From contig JABDCD010000007.1 of the NCBI GenBank assembly GCA_013288305.1, positions 1-40,950 on the forward strand: DNA of 40,950 bases, given 5' to 3'. The first letter of the stretch is position 1. Each line of letters opens with the position of its first letter. This DNA is from Alphaproteobacteria bacterium (GTDB lineage Bacteria > Pseudomonadota > Alphaproteobacteria > Rickettsiales > SXRF01). The notes below the pieces were generated by a model. That model was not told where the DNA came from, searched no databases, and saw nothing but the letters and a program-made list of their open reading frames with translations. Both the position numbers and the translations under genes were made by a program. This document shows positions 7,522 to 15,115 of this stretch, piece after piece.

Positions 7522-8211
7522 CTAACCATCGGCATGTTCCCTTATCAATGCTTTTACCGCTGCCGTATCGTGCCAGTGCGGCGCATGGCCGGCGCCCTCG
7601 ATGATGGCCAGTTTCGCCTGCGAAATCGCATCGGCGAAATGCCGTGATTGCTCCGGCGCGACGACCACATCGCGATCGCCATGAATCAGCAGCGTCGGCG
7701 GGAAGCCGGCCAGACGCGCCTCATCGAAACCAAATCCGTCCAGCAGGTCGAGCCAGTGCAGCCAGTTTTTTTCCAGCAGTTTTTTCTTATCCTGACGCTC
7801 CAGCTGCGCACGTACGTACAGATCATTCGTATCCCCCTTATGAATCAGCTCCCACGCTTTGCGCATGGCGCGTTCGGGATTGCGCGAAACATTGTCGCGG
7901 AACTTGTCATACAAATCGCGCTTCATGCCGAGCCGATTTTTGTGCGTTGCAACGAATTGGTAAGGCGTGGCGATCAGCACCAGTTTTTTCGGCCTGAACA
8001 TCCCAGCCGCGACGGCGCGCACCAGCAGTTGCCCGCCCAGCGACCAGCCGATGACCAGTTCATGACCTTTCGCCTGGCCGGCGATATGCGCCAACGCGGT
8101 TTCCACGCTTTGGTAATGCGCATAATCGATGTGCGCTGCGCCCGGCGCAATGGCGGCCAGCGCATCGTGCGGCTGCCCCCAGCCGCTTAGGGTTATGACT
8201 TTCATATCCAT
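7522..8211 (-). CDS. bioH: Pimeloyl-[acyl-carrier protein] methyl ester esterase BioH (alpha/beta hydrolase)
   Basis: The 229-residue alpha/beta hydrolase has the nucleophile elbow GWSLGG (S57), an acid in HGDRDVVV (D181) and a histidine in GAGHAPHWH (H209). It opens with ITLSGWGQP, as in BioH. BioH removes the methyl group from pimeloyl-ACP methyl ester at the end of pimelate synthesis. Placement immediately downstream of bioF on the same strand, and beside bioB and bioA, supports this over a generic hydrolase. A double-hairpin repeat (R1) fills the gap to bioF. No bioC is in the window. Confidence 0.85.
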   Translation of the reverse strand: MDMKVITLSGWGQPHDALAAIAPGAAHIDYAHYQSVETALAHIAGQAKGHELVIGWSLGGQLLVRAVAAGMFRPKKLVLIATPYQFVATHKNRLGMKRDLYDKFRDNVSRNPERAMRKAWELIHKGDTNDLYVRAQLERQDKKKLLEKNWLHWLDLLDGFGFDEARLAGFPPTLLIHGDRDVVVAPEQSRHFADAISQAKLAIIEGAGHAPHWHDTAAVKALIREHADG

Positions 8212-8220
8212 CCCTGTATA

Positions 8221-8278
8221 AATCCTGCGAAGCGAGAGCCGGCGCAGGATCCTGTGCAGCCTTACGGCTCACAGGATT
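8221..8278. repeat. R1: REP-like double-hairpin element
   Basis: It is bounded by AATCCTG and CAGGATT, with hairpin 1 CCTGCG...CGCAGG and hairpin 2 CCTGTGcAGCC/GGCTCACAGG sharing a central GGATCC. It overlaps the 3' end of bioF, whose last codons (Q-I-L-stop) are read from the right boundary. Confidence 0.8.
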
Positions 8279-9390
8279 TGCATTATCTCCTTAACAATAT
8301 TCGCCACCGCTTCAATCTGCGCCGCTTCATGCAACGCTGAAAAGGCAAAGCGCAGACGCGCCGTATGTTCCGGCACTGTCGGCGGGCGGATGGCAGCGAC
8401 CAGAAATCCTTTTTCTTCCAAGAGTGCCGAAGCCGCCAGCACCTTGTCGTTATCCTTAAGTATCACCGGCACGATGGCGCTCTGCGCCGGTTTCATGCCG
8501 AGCAACGCAGTAAAATGCCGCGCATGTTGCAAGGGCTTGGCCAGCAGTTCCGGTTCCTTGGCCATCATTTTCAATGCGGCAATGGAAGCGGCCACCGTTG
8601 CCGGCGGCAACGCCGTCGAATAAATCAGGCTGCGCGCGGCGGTCTTCAAATACTCAACCAGCGTTTTCGATCCGCAGACATAGCCGCCGTAGGAGCCGAC
8701 GGCTTTCGATAAAGTTCCCATTTCAATAATCCCCTCCCCCTTGCGGGTGGAGGGGAATCCATGCGCGTCATCCACCATTAGCCAACTGTCGAATTCCTTC
8801 GCCAATATTTTGAGCGCTTCAAGCGGCGCGCGGTCGCCGTCCATGCTGAATACGGTTTCGGTGAGTATCAGGCAATAATGATGCTCGCCGCGATTGGCCT
8901 CCAGCAACATGCGGCAATGTTCCAGGTTATTATGGGCAAAGCGCATCACCGTCGCGCCGGAAAGCCGCGCCCCATCGTATATGCAGGCATGAATGAATTT
9001 ATCCGCCAGTATCAAATCGCCCGCCCCCACCAGCGCCGGAATGGTGCCGATATTGGCGAGGTAACCGCTACCGAAAATACAGGTCGCTTCCGCTCCCTTA
9101 TACGCCGCCAGTGCTGCTTCCAACTCATCATATAAAGGATAATTGCCCGTCACCAGCCGCGACGCCCCTGCCCCCGCGCCATATTTCTCCAATGCCTCCT
9201 TCGCCGCGGCGATCACCTGCAGATGATGCGTAAGTCCCAGATAATCATTGCAACTGAAGGAAACCAACTCGCGGCCATCGCGCCTGACCTTGACGCCCGC
9301 GCCGCGCCCCGTGGCCTTAAGCGCGCGCTTCTGGCGCTTGGCTTCGAACACCGATAATTTCTGCTGTAATATGTCGTCTAATGCTGGCAT
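8269..9390 (-). CDS. bioF: 8-amino-7-oxononanoate synthase
   Basis: PLP-dependent alpha-oxoamine synthase joining pimeloyl-ACP and L-alanine. Visible family features are SFSCNDYLGLTHH, GAGASRLVTGNYPLYDELEA, FGSGYLANIG, TETVFSMDGDRAPL, the cofactor aspartate in MVDDAHG (D207/D208) and the Schiff-base lysine in GTLSKAVGSYGGY (K229). The stretch between DDAHG and GTLSK is only about 15 residues, shorter than the roughly 30 usual, and is encoded by a small palindrome (8727-8759, protein FPSTRKGEGI). Total length is 373 against about 384 in E. coli. The stop codon lies in repeat R1. The start is 46 bp from the divergent bioB start. Confidence 0.95.
   Translation of the reverse strand: MPALDDILQQKLSVFEAKRQKRALKATGRGAGVKVRRDGRELVSFSCNDYLGLTHHLQVIAAAKEALEKYGAGAGASRLVTGNYPLYDELEAALAAYKGAEATCIFGSGYLANIGTIPALVGAGDLILADKFIHACIYDGARLSGATVMRFAHNNLEHCRMLLEANRGEHHYCLILTETVFSMDGDRAPLEALKILAKEFDSWLMVDDAHGFPSTRKGEGIIEMGTLSKAVGSYGGYVCGSKTLVEYLKTAARSLIYSTALPPATVAASIAALKMMAKEPELLAKPLQHARHFTALLGMKPAQSAIVPVILKDNDKVLAASALLEEKGFLVAAIRPPTVPEHTARLRFAFSALHEAAQIEAVANIVKEIMQIL
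8727..8759. repeat. Palindrome inside bioF
   Basis: AATCCCCTCC and its complement GGAGGGGAAT flank about 11 nt, a nearly perfect 10-bp stem inside the coding region. It lies exactly where the BioF loop between DDAHG and GTLSK is shorter than expected and unlike the family. Confidence 0.6.
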
Positions 9391-9436
9391 TTTCCGCGAC
9401 CGTGCATTATGAATGGCTGATGATAAGGATTATAGT

Positions 9437-10432
9437 ATGCAATCTACCATAAGACACGATTGGCGCAAAAGCGAAGTATTGCATTTCTTCGATTTGCCGT
9501 TCAACGATTTGCTGTTTATCGCGCATGGCATCCACCGCCAGCATTTCGATCCCAACGCGGTGCAGATTTCGACGCTGCTGTCGATCAAAACCGGCGGCTG
9601 CGCCGAGGACTGCGCCTATTGCCCGCAGAGCGCCAGTTTCGACACCGGCGTCAAAGCGCAAAAACTGATGAGCAAGGACGACGTGCTGGCCGAAGCGCGC
9701 AAAGCCAAAGCGGCCGGGGCATCGCGCTTCTGCATGGGCGCGGCCTGGCGCTCGCCCAAGGATAAGGACATCGAGAATGTCGCCGAAATGATCGAGGGCG
9801 TCAAAGCGCTGGGGCTGGAAACCTGCGCCACGCTGGGAATGCTCTCGCGCGAACAGGCCGGGCGGCTCAAGGACTCAGGCCTCGATTATTATAACCACAA
9901 TCTCGATACCTCACAGGAATATTACGGCAATATCATCACCACCCGCACCTATCAGGACCGGCTCGATACGCTGTCGCACGTGCGCGAGGCGGGGATGCAC
10001 GTCTGTTGCGGCGGCATCGTCGGCATGGGCGAAAGTCCCGAAGACCGCGCCGAATTGCTGCGCACGCTGGCCAACCTGCCTGAGCATCCCGAAAGCGTGC
10101 CGATCAATTTACTGGTGCAGGTCGAGGGCACGAAGCTGCATGGAATGAAGCCGCTCGACGCATTTGACTTTATCCGCGCTATTGCGGTGGCGCGCATCCT
10201 GATGCCCAAATCCTACGTGCGGCTCTCCGCCGGACGCGAGGAGATGAACGAGCAAACGCAGGCGCTGTGCTTCTTCGCCGGCGCCAACTCGATTTTCTAC
10301 GGCGAAAAACTGCTGACCACACCCAATCCCGAGGCGGATAAGGATAAGGCGATGTTCGGAAGGCTGGGGATCACACCGCTGGAATTGGACACTCATCATG
10401 GTCATGAGTCGTTGGTCATGGGTCATGGGTAA
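9437..10432 (+). CDS. bioB: Biotin synthase
   Basis: Radical-SAM enzyme inserting sulphur into dethiobiotin. The start [14 protein letters not shown] at 9437 has AAGGA 7 nt upstream and matches the usual BioB N terminus. An upstream ATG at 9413 would add eight unconserved residues. The [4Fe-4S] motif is CAEDCAYC (C55, C59, C62). [30 protein letters not shown] and RLSAGREEM are diagnostic. The last residues (about [12 protein letters not shown]) are encoded by the left arm of palindrome H1 and look like a repeat-derived tail. bioA follows 21 nt downstream. Confidence 0.97.
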   Translation: MQSTIRHDWRKSEVLHFFDLPFNDLLFIAHGIHRQHFDPNAVQISTLLSIKTGGCAEDCAYCPQSASFDTGVKAQKLMSKDDVLAEARKAKAAGASRFCMGAAWRSPKDKDIENVAEMIEGVKALGLETCATLGMLSREQAGRLKDSGLDYYNHNLDTSQEYYGNIITTRTYQDRLDTLSHVREAGMHVCCGGIVGMGESPEDRAELLRTLANLPEHPESVPINLLVQVEGTKLHGMKPLDAFDFIRAIAVARILMPKSYVRLSAGREEMNEQTQALCFFAGANSIFYGEKLLTTPNPEADKDKAMFGRLGITPLELDTHHGHESLVMGHG

Positions 10433-10467
10433 AGCAAAAACGACCCATGACTCATGACCCATGACCC
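10395..10467. repeat. H1: heptamer-arm palindrome (TCATGGG type) across the bioB-bioA junction
   Basis: The left arm (to about 10430) is made of TCATGAG/TCATGGG units. The right arm (10442-10466) is made of the complementary CCCATGA/CTCATGA units. An A-rich spacer AAAGCAAAAA lies between. The left arm codes for the BioB tail and stop, and the right arm contains the bioA start codon. Confidence 0.8.
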
Positions 10468-11791
10468 TTTTCCAATCCCCTGGTATTCCTCCGGTATCGA
10501 GCACATCTGGCTGCCCTACACCCAGATGAAAACGGCAGCAAAGCCGCTGCCAGTGGTTTCGACGCAAGGCTGCCGCATTAAGCTGGCCGACGGACGCGAA
10601 CTGATCGACGGCATCGCTTCCTGGTGGAGCGCTTGCCACGGTTACAATCATCCGCATATTCTGCAGGCGATAGAAACGCAGCTTCGCGCTATGCCGCACG
10701 TTATGTTCGGCGGGCTGGTGCACGAACCGGCGCTAACGCTCGCCAGGCGGCTCAGCGAAATCGCACCGGAAGGTTTGAACCGCGTATTTTTCGCCGATTC
10801 GGGATCGGTGGCAGTGGAAGTGGCGCTTAAAATCGCGCTGCAATACTGGCGCAATAAAGGAAATTCTAAAAAAGACCGCTTCATCTGCTTCAAAGACGGC
10901 TATCACGGCGACACGCTGGGCGCGATGTCGGTGTCCGACCCGGAAAAATCGCTGCATAAGGCCTTTCGTAACTCAATCATAAAACAATATGTGCTCGACA
11001 TCCCGCATGACGAATACGGTTTCGCCGAATTCGATTCGCTGCTCGCCGGCGTGCATGGCAACGTCGCCGGCCTCATCATCGAGCCGCTGGTACAGGGCGC
11101 GGGCGGGATGCGTTTCCATAGCGCCGACATATTGGGTGAAATTTACCGCATCGCCAAAAAACACAACATCCTCTTCATCGCCGACGAAATCGCCACCGGC
11201 TTTTACCGCACCGGCAATTTATTCGCCTGCAACGAGGCCGGCATCGCACCGGACCTCATGTGCATCGGCAAAGCGTTGACCGGCGGGACGATCACGCTCG
11301 CTGCGACGCTGGCTCGGGAGGATATTTTCGCGGCGTTTTTAAGCGACAATCCTGATGACGCTTTTATGCATGGTCCGACGTTCATGGCGAACCCTTTGGC
11401 CTGCGCGGCGGCGAATGCGGCGCTGGATTTGTTTCAGTTGGCAGTTAGCGGTGGGCAGTCGTCAGTCAAAGAAAATGCCTCAGCAAACTGCAAACTGCAA
11501 ACTGCAAACTGGCCCATGCGTATCGAAGCCATCGAATCCCAACTCGCCAAGGAACTGGAACCCTGCCGCGCACTGCCGGGGGTTATCGACGTGCGCGTGA
11601 AAGGCGCCATCGGGGTGGTGCAGATGGAGCCGTCCATGGACGTGCGGGCGCTCAGGCCGAAATTCGTCGAGCGCGGCGTGTGGGTGCGCCCGTTCAAGGA
11701 TATTATTTACCTGATGCCGCCGCTGGTGATTACGCCGGAGGAATTGGGAGTGTTGACGGAGGCGGTGGTTTCTACCCTGCGGGACGCGTAG
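10454..11791 (+). CDS. bioA: Adenosylmethionine-8-amino-7-oxononanoate aminotransferase
   Basis: Class-III PLP aminotransferase converting KAPA to DAPA with SAM as amino donor. Visible are HIWLPYTQMKT, DGIASWWSACHGYNHP, FFADSGSVAVEVALKIALQY, DGYHGDTLGAMSVSDP, FIADEIATGFYRTGN and the PLP lysine in CIGKALTGGT (K273). The only reasonable start, ATG 10454 (MTHDPFPIPW), lies inside palindrome H1 and has no Shine-Dalgarno, so coupling to the bioB stop 22 nt upstream is likely. A 26-codon in-frame stretch (11435-11512) encoded by palindrome H4 is inserted before MRIEAIESQLAKEL. The C-terminal TLRDA and stop come from repeat R2. bioD is not in the window. Confidence 0.95.
   Translation: MTHDPFPIPWYSSGIEHIWLPYTQMKTAAKPLPVVSTQGCRIKLADGRELIDGIASWWSACHGYNHPHILQAIETQLRAMPHVMFGGLVHEPALTLARRLSEIAPEGLNRVFFADSGSVAVEVALKIALQYWRNKGNSKKDRFICFKDGYHGDTLGAMSVSDPEKSLHKAFRNSIIKQYVLDIPHDEYGFAEFDSLLAGVHGNVAGLIIEPLVQGAGGMRFHSADILGEIYRIAKKHNILFIADEIATGFYRTGNLFACNEAGIAPDLMCIGKALTGGTITLAATLAREDIFAAFLSDNPDDAFMHGPTFMANPLACAAANAALDLFQLAVSGGQSSVKENASANCKLQTANWPMRIEAIESQLAKELEPCRALPGVIDVRVKGAIGVVQMEPSMDVRALRPKFVERGVWVRPFKDIIYLMPPLVITPEELGVLTEAVVSTLRDA
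11435..11512. repeat. H4: heptamer-arm palindrome inserted in frame in bioA
   Basis: The left arm has CAGTTGG/CAGTTAG-type units. The right arm has four AAACTGC-type units (about 11485-11512). The span is 78 bp, exactly 26 codons, and is read as QLAVSGGQSS... to ...KLQTANW, which has no counterpart in BioA as I know the family. Confidence 0.75.
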
Positions 11792-11859
11792 CGTCAGCGC
11801 AGGATCTCAACCAAATTAGCAAGAGATCCTGTGCTCCTGCTTGCGCAGGCCACAGGGTT
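11774..11859. repeat. R2: REP-like double-hairpin element at the 3' end of bioA
   Basis: Hairpin 1 is CCTGCGgGACGC/GCGTCagCGCAGG. An inner GGATCTC/GAGATCC pair brackets an AT-rich linker. Hairpin 2 is CCTGTG...CACAGG. The bioA stop (11789-11791) lies in the loop of hairpin 1. Confidence 0.78.
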
Positions 11860-11863
11860 TTAA

Positions 11864-13228
11864 CTACGCCGCTTTTTTCCCGCCTGAAAATTCGTTCAAA
11901 TCTTCGATGATGCGGCGCTTGATGGAATTGCGGTCGCTCGACGAGATACCGTAGCGGATGGCGAGCAGCGCGTAATCCTCATCGGTGAGCGTGACCGGAA
12001 TCTGCACCGATTCCTGATTGGCCACCGGCAATTCGATGATGCGGCGGACGACGTCGGTCAGGCGCATTTCGTCGCGGATGGCGGCGTCGATGATCTTGTT
12101 GGCGACGCGCAGGTCGCACTCGATGGCATCGGAATCGAAGTGATTGGCGGCTCCATTGGTCACGGTTTTTGTCTCCTGTTTGCTGTAAGTTTCGGTTACG
12201 CTTGGCTGCACATACAGCTTCGGCTTGGCATTGAATTCTGCGTTGGCGTTCATATCGTTCCTCATTGGGTTGATGGTTTCAGCAGTGGTTTTGACAGGCG
12301 GTTTTTCAGGTGGGGTCGTCATGGCATTTGTCACGGGAGCTGCCTTCATGGCGGGTTCCGGTTTGGATGGTTCCGGCGTATTGACAACCGGCGGCGGCGT
12401 CAGCTCCTGCAACTTGATCGGCGCGGGCTCTCGCCTTGGCGAAGCCGCCTCCGGCGTAGCCTGGGTGGGCGCCTCGGGTACTTTGGGCGGCTGGCTGATG
12501 ACCGGCGACGCTACCGGCGGAGCGGCGGCGGGCGGCGTGCCCTGCGGCTGGGAGGCCAGCTTGATGTCCGGCCTTGCGGCGTCTTTCGCTGCCGGAACGA
12601 ACGGGTGCGTAATTTCGCCGATGTCGTTCATGCGGCGATACACCGTGGCGTACACCTCGATGCGCCCGTCGCCGTATTTCTCGATTTCGATGGCGTGCTC
12701 GTTGCTTTCGCTGACCAGCAGGAAATATTCGAACTCCTGCGCCTCGGCGGCAGCGGGCAACGTCTTCTTGCGGAAATCACCCTTGAAGATGCGCCCTTTC
12801 AAGCCCTGAATTTCGCGCTTGTAGGAAGCGACGACCCAGCCTTTATATTCTATCGCGTTGTCGTTGCAGGGCAGGCGGCCGGCTTCCGGCCTGGTCATGA
12901 CATTATCGAGATCGAGGCTGGTGAACAGTTTCATGCGGTCACCCGCCGAAATGCGTCGCGAGATCGCCAGGTATTGCTCGCCTTCCGACTCGGCCACGAT
13001 CATCGACACGCCGGGATCTTTCTCCTGCGTCAGGATGAATGAGGTCAACGCCTCGTCGCCGAACTGGTAAGTATTGACGGCGCTGACGGTGAGCCTGCGG
13101 CCGGACAATATCGCCTGCGGAACGAATCCGAAGCCGAGCGTGCTGCCGACCTGCAACAACTCCGGCTGCAGCGGCTCCGGCTGCCCCTTCTTCATCGGTT
13201 TCCAAAAGTCTGTAATCGCTTCTAACAT
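11864..13228 (-). CDS. Uncharacterised two-domain protein with a Pro/Ala-rich linker
   Basis: I do not recognise this protein. The start MLEAITDFWKPM at 13228 is set by a textbook AAGGAGG seven bases upstream. An extension to 13261 would read into repeat R3. Three parts are visible. Residues 1 to about 205 form a compact, beta-rich-looking domain (GSTLGFGFVPQAILSGRRLT, FEYFLLVSESNEHAIEIEKYGDG). About 210-355 is a low-complexity Pro/Ala/Thr/Lys linker. About 370-454 is an alpha-helical, charged tail (RVANKIIDAAIRDEMRLTDVVRRIIELP, LAIRYGISSSDRNSIKRRII). There is no signal peptide or membrane segment. It lies downstream of smpB in the same direction but is separated by R3. Confidence 0.75.
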   Translation of the reverse strand: MLEAITDFWKPMKKGQPEPLQPELLQVGSTLGFGFVPQAILSGRRLTVSAVNTYQFGDEALTSFILTQEKDPGVSMIVAESEGEQYLAISRRISAGDRMKLFTSLDLDNVMTRPEAGRLPCNDNAIEYKGWVVASYKREIQGLKGRIFKGDFRKKTLPAAAEAQEFEYFLLVSESNEHAIEIEKYGDGRIEVYATVYRRMNDIGEITHPFVPAAKDAARPDIKLASQPQGTPPAAAPPVASPVISQPPKVPEAPTQATPEAASPRREPAPIKLQELTPPPVVNTPEPSKPEPAMKAAPVTNAMTTPPEKPPVKTTAETINPMRNDMNANAEFNAKPKLYVQPSVTETYSKQETKTVTNGAANHFDSDAIECDLRVANKIIDAAIRDEMRLTDVVRRIIELPVANQESVQIPVTLTDEDYALLAIRYGISSSDRNSIKRRIIEDLNEFSGGKKAA

Positions 13229-13246
13229 AGTTGCCTCCTTGTTCAC

Positions 13247-13314
13247 ATCCTGTGAGCGCAACGCGCTGCACAGGATCTCGTACAGATCCTGCGCAGGCTT
13301 CGCCTCGCAGGATT
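13247..13314. repeat. R3: REP-like double-hairpin element between smpB and the proline-rich gene
   Basis: ATCCTGTG...CACAGGAT is followed by a short linker with AGGATCT/AGATCCT pairing, then CCTGCG...CGCAGGATT. Architecture and boundaries match R1, R2, R4 and R5. Confidence 0.8.
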
Positions 13315-13318
13315 GATA

Positions 13319-13780
13319 CTACTTCTTCTCCCTCATAATCCTGGCCTTATCCCTCTCCCAGTCGCGCTTTTTGATGGTGGCGCGTTTTTCGTATTGTTTC
13401 TTGCCCGCCGCCAGCCCCAACTTCACTTTCGCCAAGCCGCGGCGGTTAAAATAAAGCGACAGCGGAACCAGCGTTATTCCCTTCGCCTTGAGCCGCCCGA
13501 GCAGTTTATTGATCTGCTTTTTATGCAGCAACAATTTTCTTGGCCGCCGCGGCTCATGGTTGGCGCGGTTGCCATGCCCATATTCGTCGATATGGGCGTT
13601 GATCAGCCAGATCGCCTCTTCCTTGGCGGCGGCATAGGCATCGCCGATGCTGACCCGCCCGGCGCGAAGGCTTTTCACCTCGGTTCCGGTCAGCACGATG
13701 CCCGCCTCGATTTCCTCCTCAATCGTATATTCGTAACGCGCCTTGCGGTTGAACGCTACGGTTTTGGACTCGCCGGACAT
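13319..13780 (-). CDS. smpB: SsrA-binding protein SmpB
   Basis: The 153-residue product matches SmpB throughout: [33 protein letters not shown], then [52 protein letters not shown] and the basic C-terminal tail [21 protein letters not shown] (each shown in part). It binds tmRNA and the ribosomal decoding centre for trans-translation. No tmRNA gene is visible nearby. It lies 46 bp downstream of dapA in the same direction. The dapA-smpB pairing is common in alphaproteobacteria. Confidence 0.97.
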   Translation of the reverse strand: MSGESKTVAFNRKARYEYTIEEEIEAGIVLTGTEVKSLRAGRVSIGDAYAAAKEEAIWLINAHIDEYGHGNRANHEPRRPRKLLLHKKQINKLLGRLKAKGITLVPLSLYFNRRGLAKVKLGLAAGKKQYEKRATIKKRDWERDKARIMREKK

Positions 13781-13826
13781 GGTAAATATCAGTCCCGTGA
13801 AAAGCTAATAAATATGAAAAGAAACT

Positions 13827-14699
13827 TTATAGCAAGCGCAAATTTTTTAATACTTGCGCGATGCGTTTTTTATGGTCTTCGCCAGGCTCAACCAGCGGCA
13901 GACGTAGATCGGGCTGGCACTTGCCCATCAGCGATGCGGCAAACTTAACCGGCCCCGGGCTGGTTTCGCAAAAAAGAATGCTGTGCAGATCGACCAGTTT
14001 TTCATGCAATGCGAGCGCCCGCGCGTAATCGCCGCTGAGGCAGGCTTCCTGCACCTTGGCGCAGGCTTTGGGCATGATGTTAGACGTGACTGAAATGCAG
14101 CCCACCCCGCCCGATGCGTTGAACGCCACCGCAGTCATGTCCTCGCCCGACAATAATTGCAGCGGCTTTTTCATTCTCGCCCTGAGCGTATAAGGCCGCG
14201 CCAGGTCACCGGTGGCATCCTTGACCCCGGCGATGCGCGGCAGTTCCGCCAGCCGCGCCAGTGTTTCATCGGTGATGTTGACGCCGCTGCGGCCGGGAAT
14301 ATTGTATATAATAATGGGGATTTTCGCCGCATCGTGAATGGCCTTGAAATGGCGGTACAGCCCTTCCTGCGTCGGCCGGTTATAATAAGGAGCCACGATC
14401 AGCGCACCGTCCGCCCCGGCCTGCTTGGCGTGGCGCGTCATCATGATGGCTTCCTCGGTTGAGTTCGAGCCGGTCCCCGCCAGCACCGGCACGCGCCCCT
14501 TCGCCACCGCGATGCACAGATCGATGACGCGGTTATGCTCCTCATGCGACAATGTCGGCGATTCACCGGTCGTCCCGCACGGTACCAGCCCATGCACGCC
14601 CTCGCGTATCTGCCATTCGACAAAAGCCCGGAATGCCTTCTCGTCGACCTTCCCGTTTTTGAACGGGGTGATGAGGGCGGTATAGATGCCTTGGAACAT
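13827..14699 (-). CDS. dapA: 4-hydroxy-tetrahydrodipicolinate synthase
   Basis: The 290-residue class-I aldolase condenses pyruvate with aspartate semialdehyde in lysine/DAP synthesis. T43-T44 of the CGTTGE motif, Y132 (IYNIPGRSG) and the Schiff-base lysine K160 (GVKDATGD) are present. The N terminus MFQGIYTALITPFKNG fits the family. The region just upstream of the ATG consists of palindrome H3, so the mRNA leader would be strongly structured, and no Shine-Dalgarno is seen. Confidence 0.97.
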   Translation of the reverse strand: MFQGIYTALITPFKNGKVDEKAFRAFVEWQIREGVHGLVPCGTTGESPTLSHEEHNRVIDLCIAVAKGRVPVLAGTGSNSTEEAIMMTRHAKQAGADGALIVAPYYNRPTQEGLYRHFKAIHDAAKIPIIIYNIPGRSGVNITDETLARLAELPRIAGVKDATGDLARPYTLRARMKKPLQLLSGEDMTAVAFNASGGVGCISVTSNIMPKACAKVQEACLSGDYARALALHEKLVDLHSILFCETSPGPVKFAASLMGKCQPDLRLPLVEPGEDHKKRIAQVLKNLRLL

Positions 14700-14703
14700 A
14701 GTT

Positions 14704-14788
14704 CAGTTATCAGTTGTCAGTTAGCAGTTATCAGTCTACATAACGCTTTTACTACTGTTAACTGTCAACTGACAACTGATAACTGACT
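14704..14788. repeat. H3: heptamer-arm palindrome (CAGTTAT type) between dapA and tRNA-Pro
   Basis: The left arm 14704-14735 consists of CAGTTAT, CAGTTGT, CAGTTAG, CAGTTAT units. The right arm 14756-14787 consists of the complementary AACTGTC/AACTGAC/AACTGAT units. It starts 5 bp upstream of the dapA start and ends just before tRNA-Pro. Confidence 0.85.
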
Positions 14789-14789
14789 T

Positions 14790-14866
14790 CGGGGAGTAGC
14801 GCAGCCCGGTAGCGCATCTGCTTTGGGAGCAGAGGGTCGGAGGTTCGAATCCTCTCTCCCCGACCA
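14790..14866 (+). tRNA. tRNA-Pro (anticodon UGG), CCA encoded
   Basis: The acceptor CGGGGAG (14790-14796) pairs with CTCCCCG (14856-14862). The discriminator is A and CCA is at 14864-14866. The anticodon stem-loop TCTGC-TTTGGGA-GCAGA gives TGG, and the T arm is GGAGGTTCGAATCCTC. It reads CCN codons. The accessory genes downstream and a degenerate tRNA-Pro 3' fragment in the same orientation at about 20524-20570 suggest this gene was used as an integration site. Confidence 0.95.
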
Positions 14867-14869
14867 TCC

Positions 14870-15115
14870 TTCGTGCTTACGCGCTTCGGATGGCGAAGCC
14901 ATACGGGACGCGTTAGCCCGAAGTATGCGCTGCGAAGCCATAGCGTAAGCGAAGGCGAAAGAGGGTTGTATGTATTATGCCCATTATGCCTATTATGCCC
15001 CAAGATACTTTATTCTAACCCTTGATCTTGTTTGCATAGGCGTATTCTGTTCTTTAGCGGACTGATAGTCAGAATAATTAACTAATCCTTAACTCATATA
15101 TCCTAATATTAATAG
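14870..15115. repeat. Structured non-coding region downstream of tRNA-Pro
   Basis: No gene is seen. CCTTCGtGCTTACGC (from about 14869) pairs with GCGTAAGCGAAGG (about 14951-14963), enclosing GCTTCG/CGAAGC hairpins. Three ATTATGCC units follow at about 14972-15000. The last 80 bp are AT-rich, with a TAATAT (15104-15109) just before the ATG at 15116 that could serve as a -10 of a nearly leaderless transcript. No good -35 is present. Confidence 0.45.

Noticed and set aside
9391-9436. BioR or BirA operator between bioF and bioB
   Set aside because: Only a TTATAG half-site is present and no palindrome of the expected TTATxxATAA form.
11485-11512. Direct repeats AAACTGC looked like a CRISPR-type array
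   Set aside because: Units are only 7 bp with no spacers, and they form one arm of a palindrome.
12140-13042. Plus-strand ORF opposite the proline-rich protein
   Set aside because: Gly/Arg-rich mirror of the real frame, which has a perfect ribosome-binding site on the minus strand.
14758-15003. Minus-strand ORF over tRNA-Pro with a [14 protein letters not shown] peptide
   Set aside because: This peptide is a well-known artefact of translating a tRNA gene on the opposite strand. No ribosome-binding site or conserved protein features.
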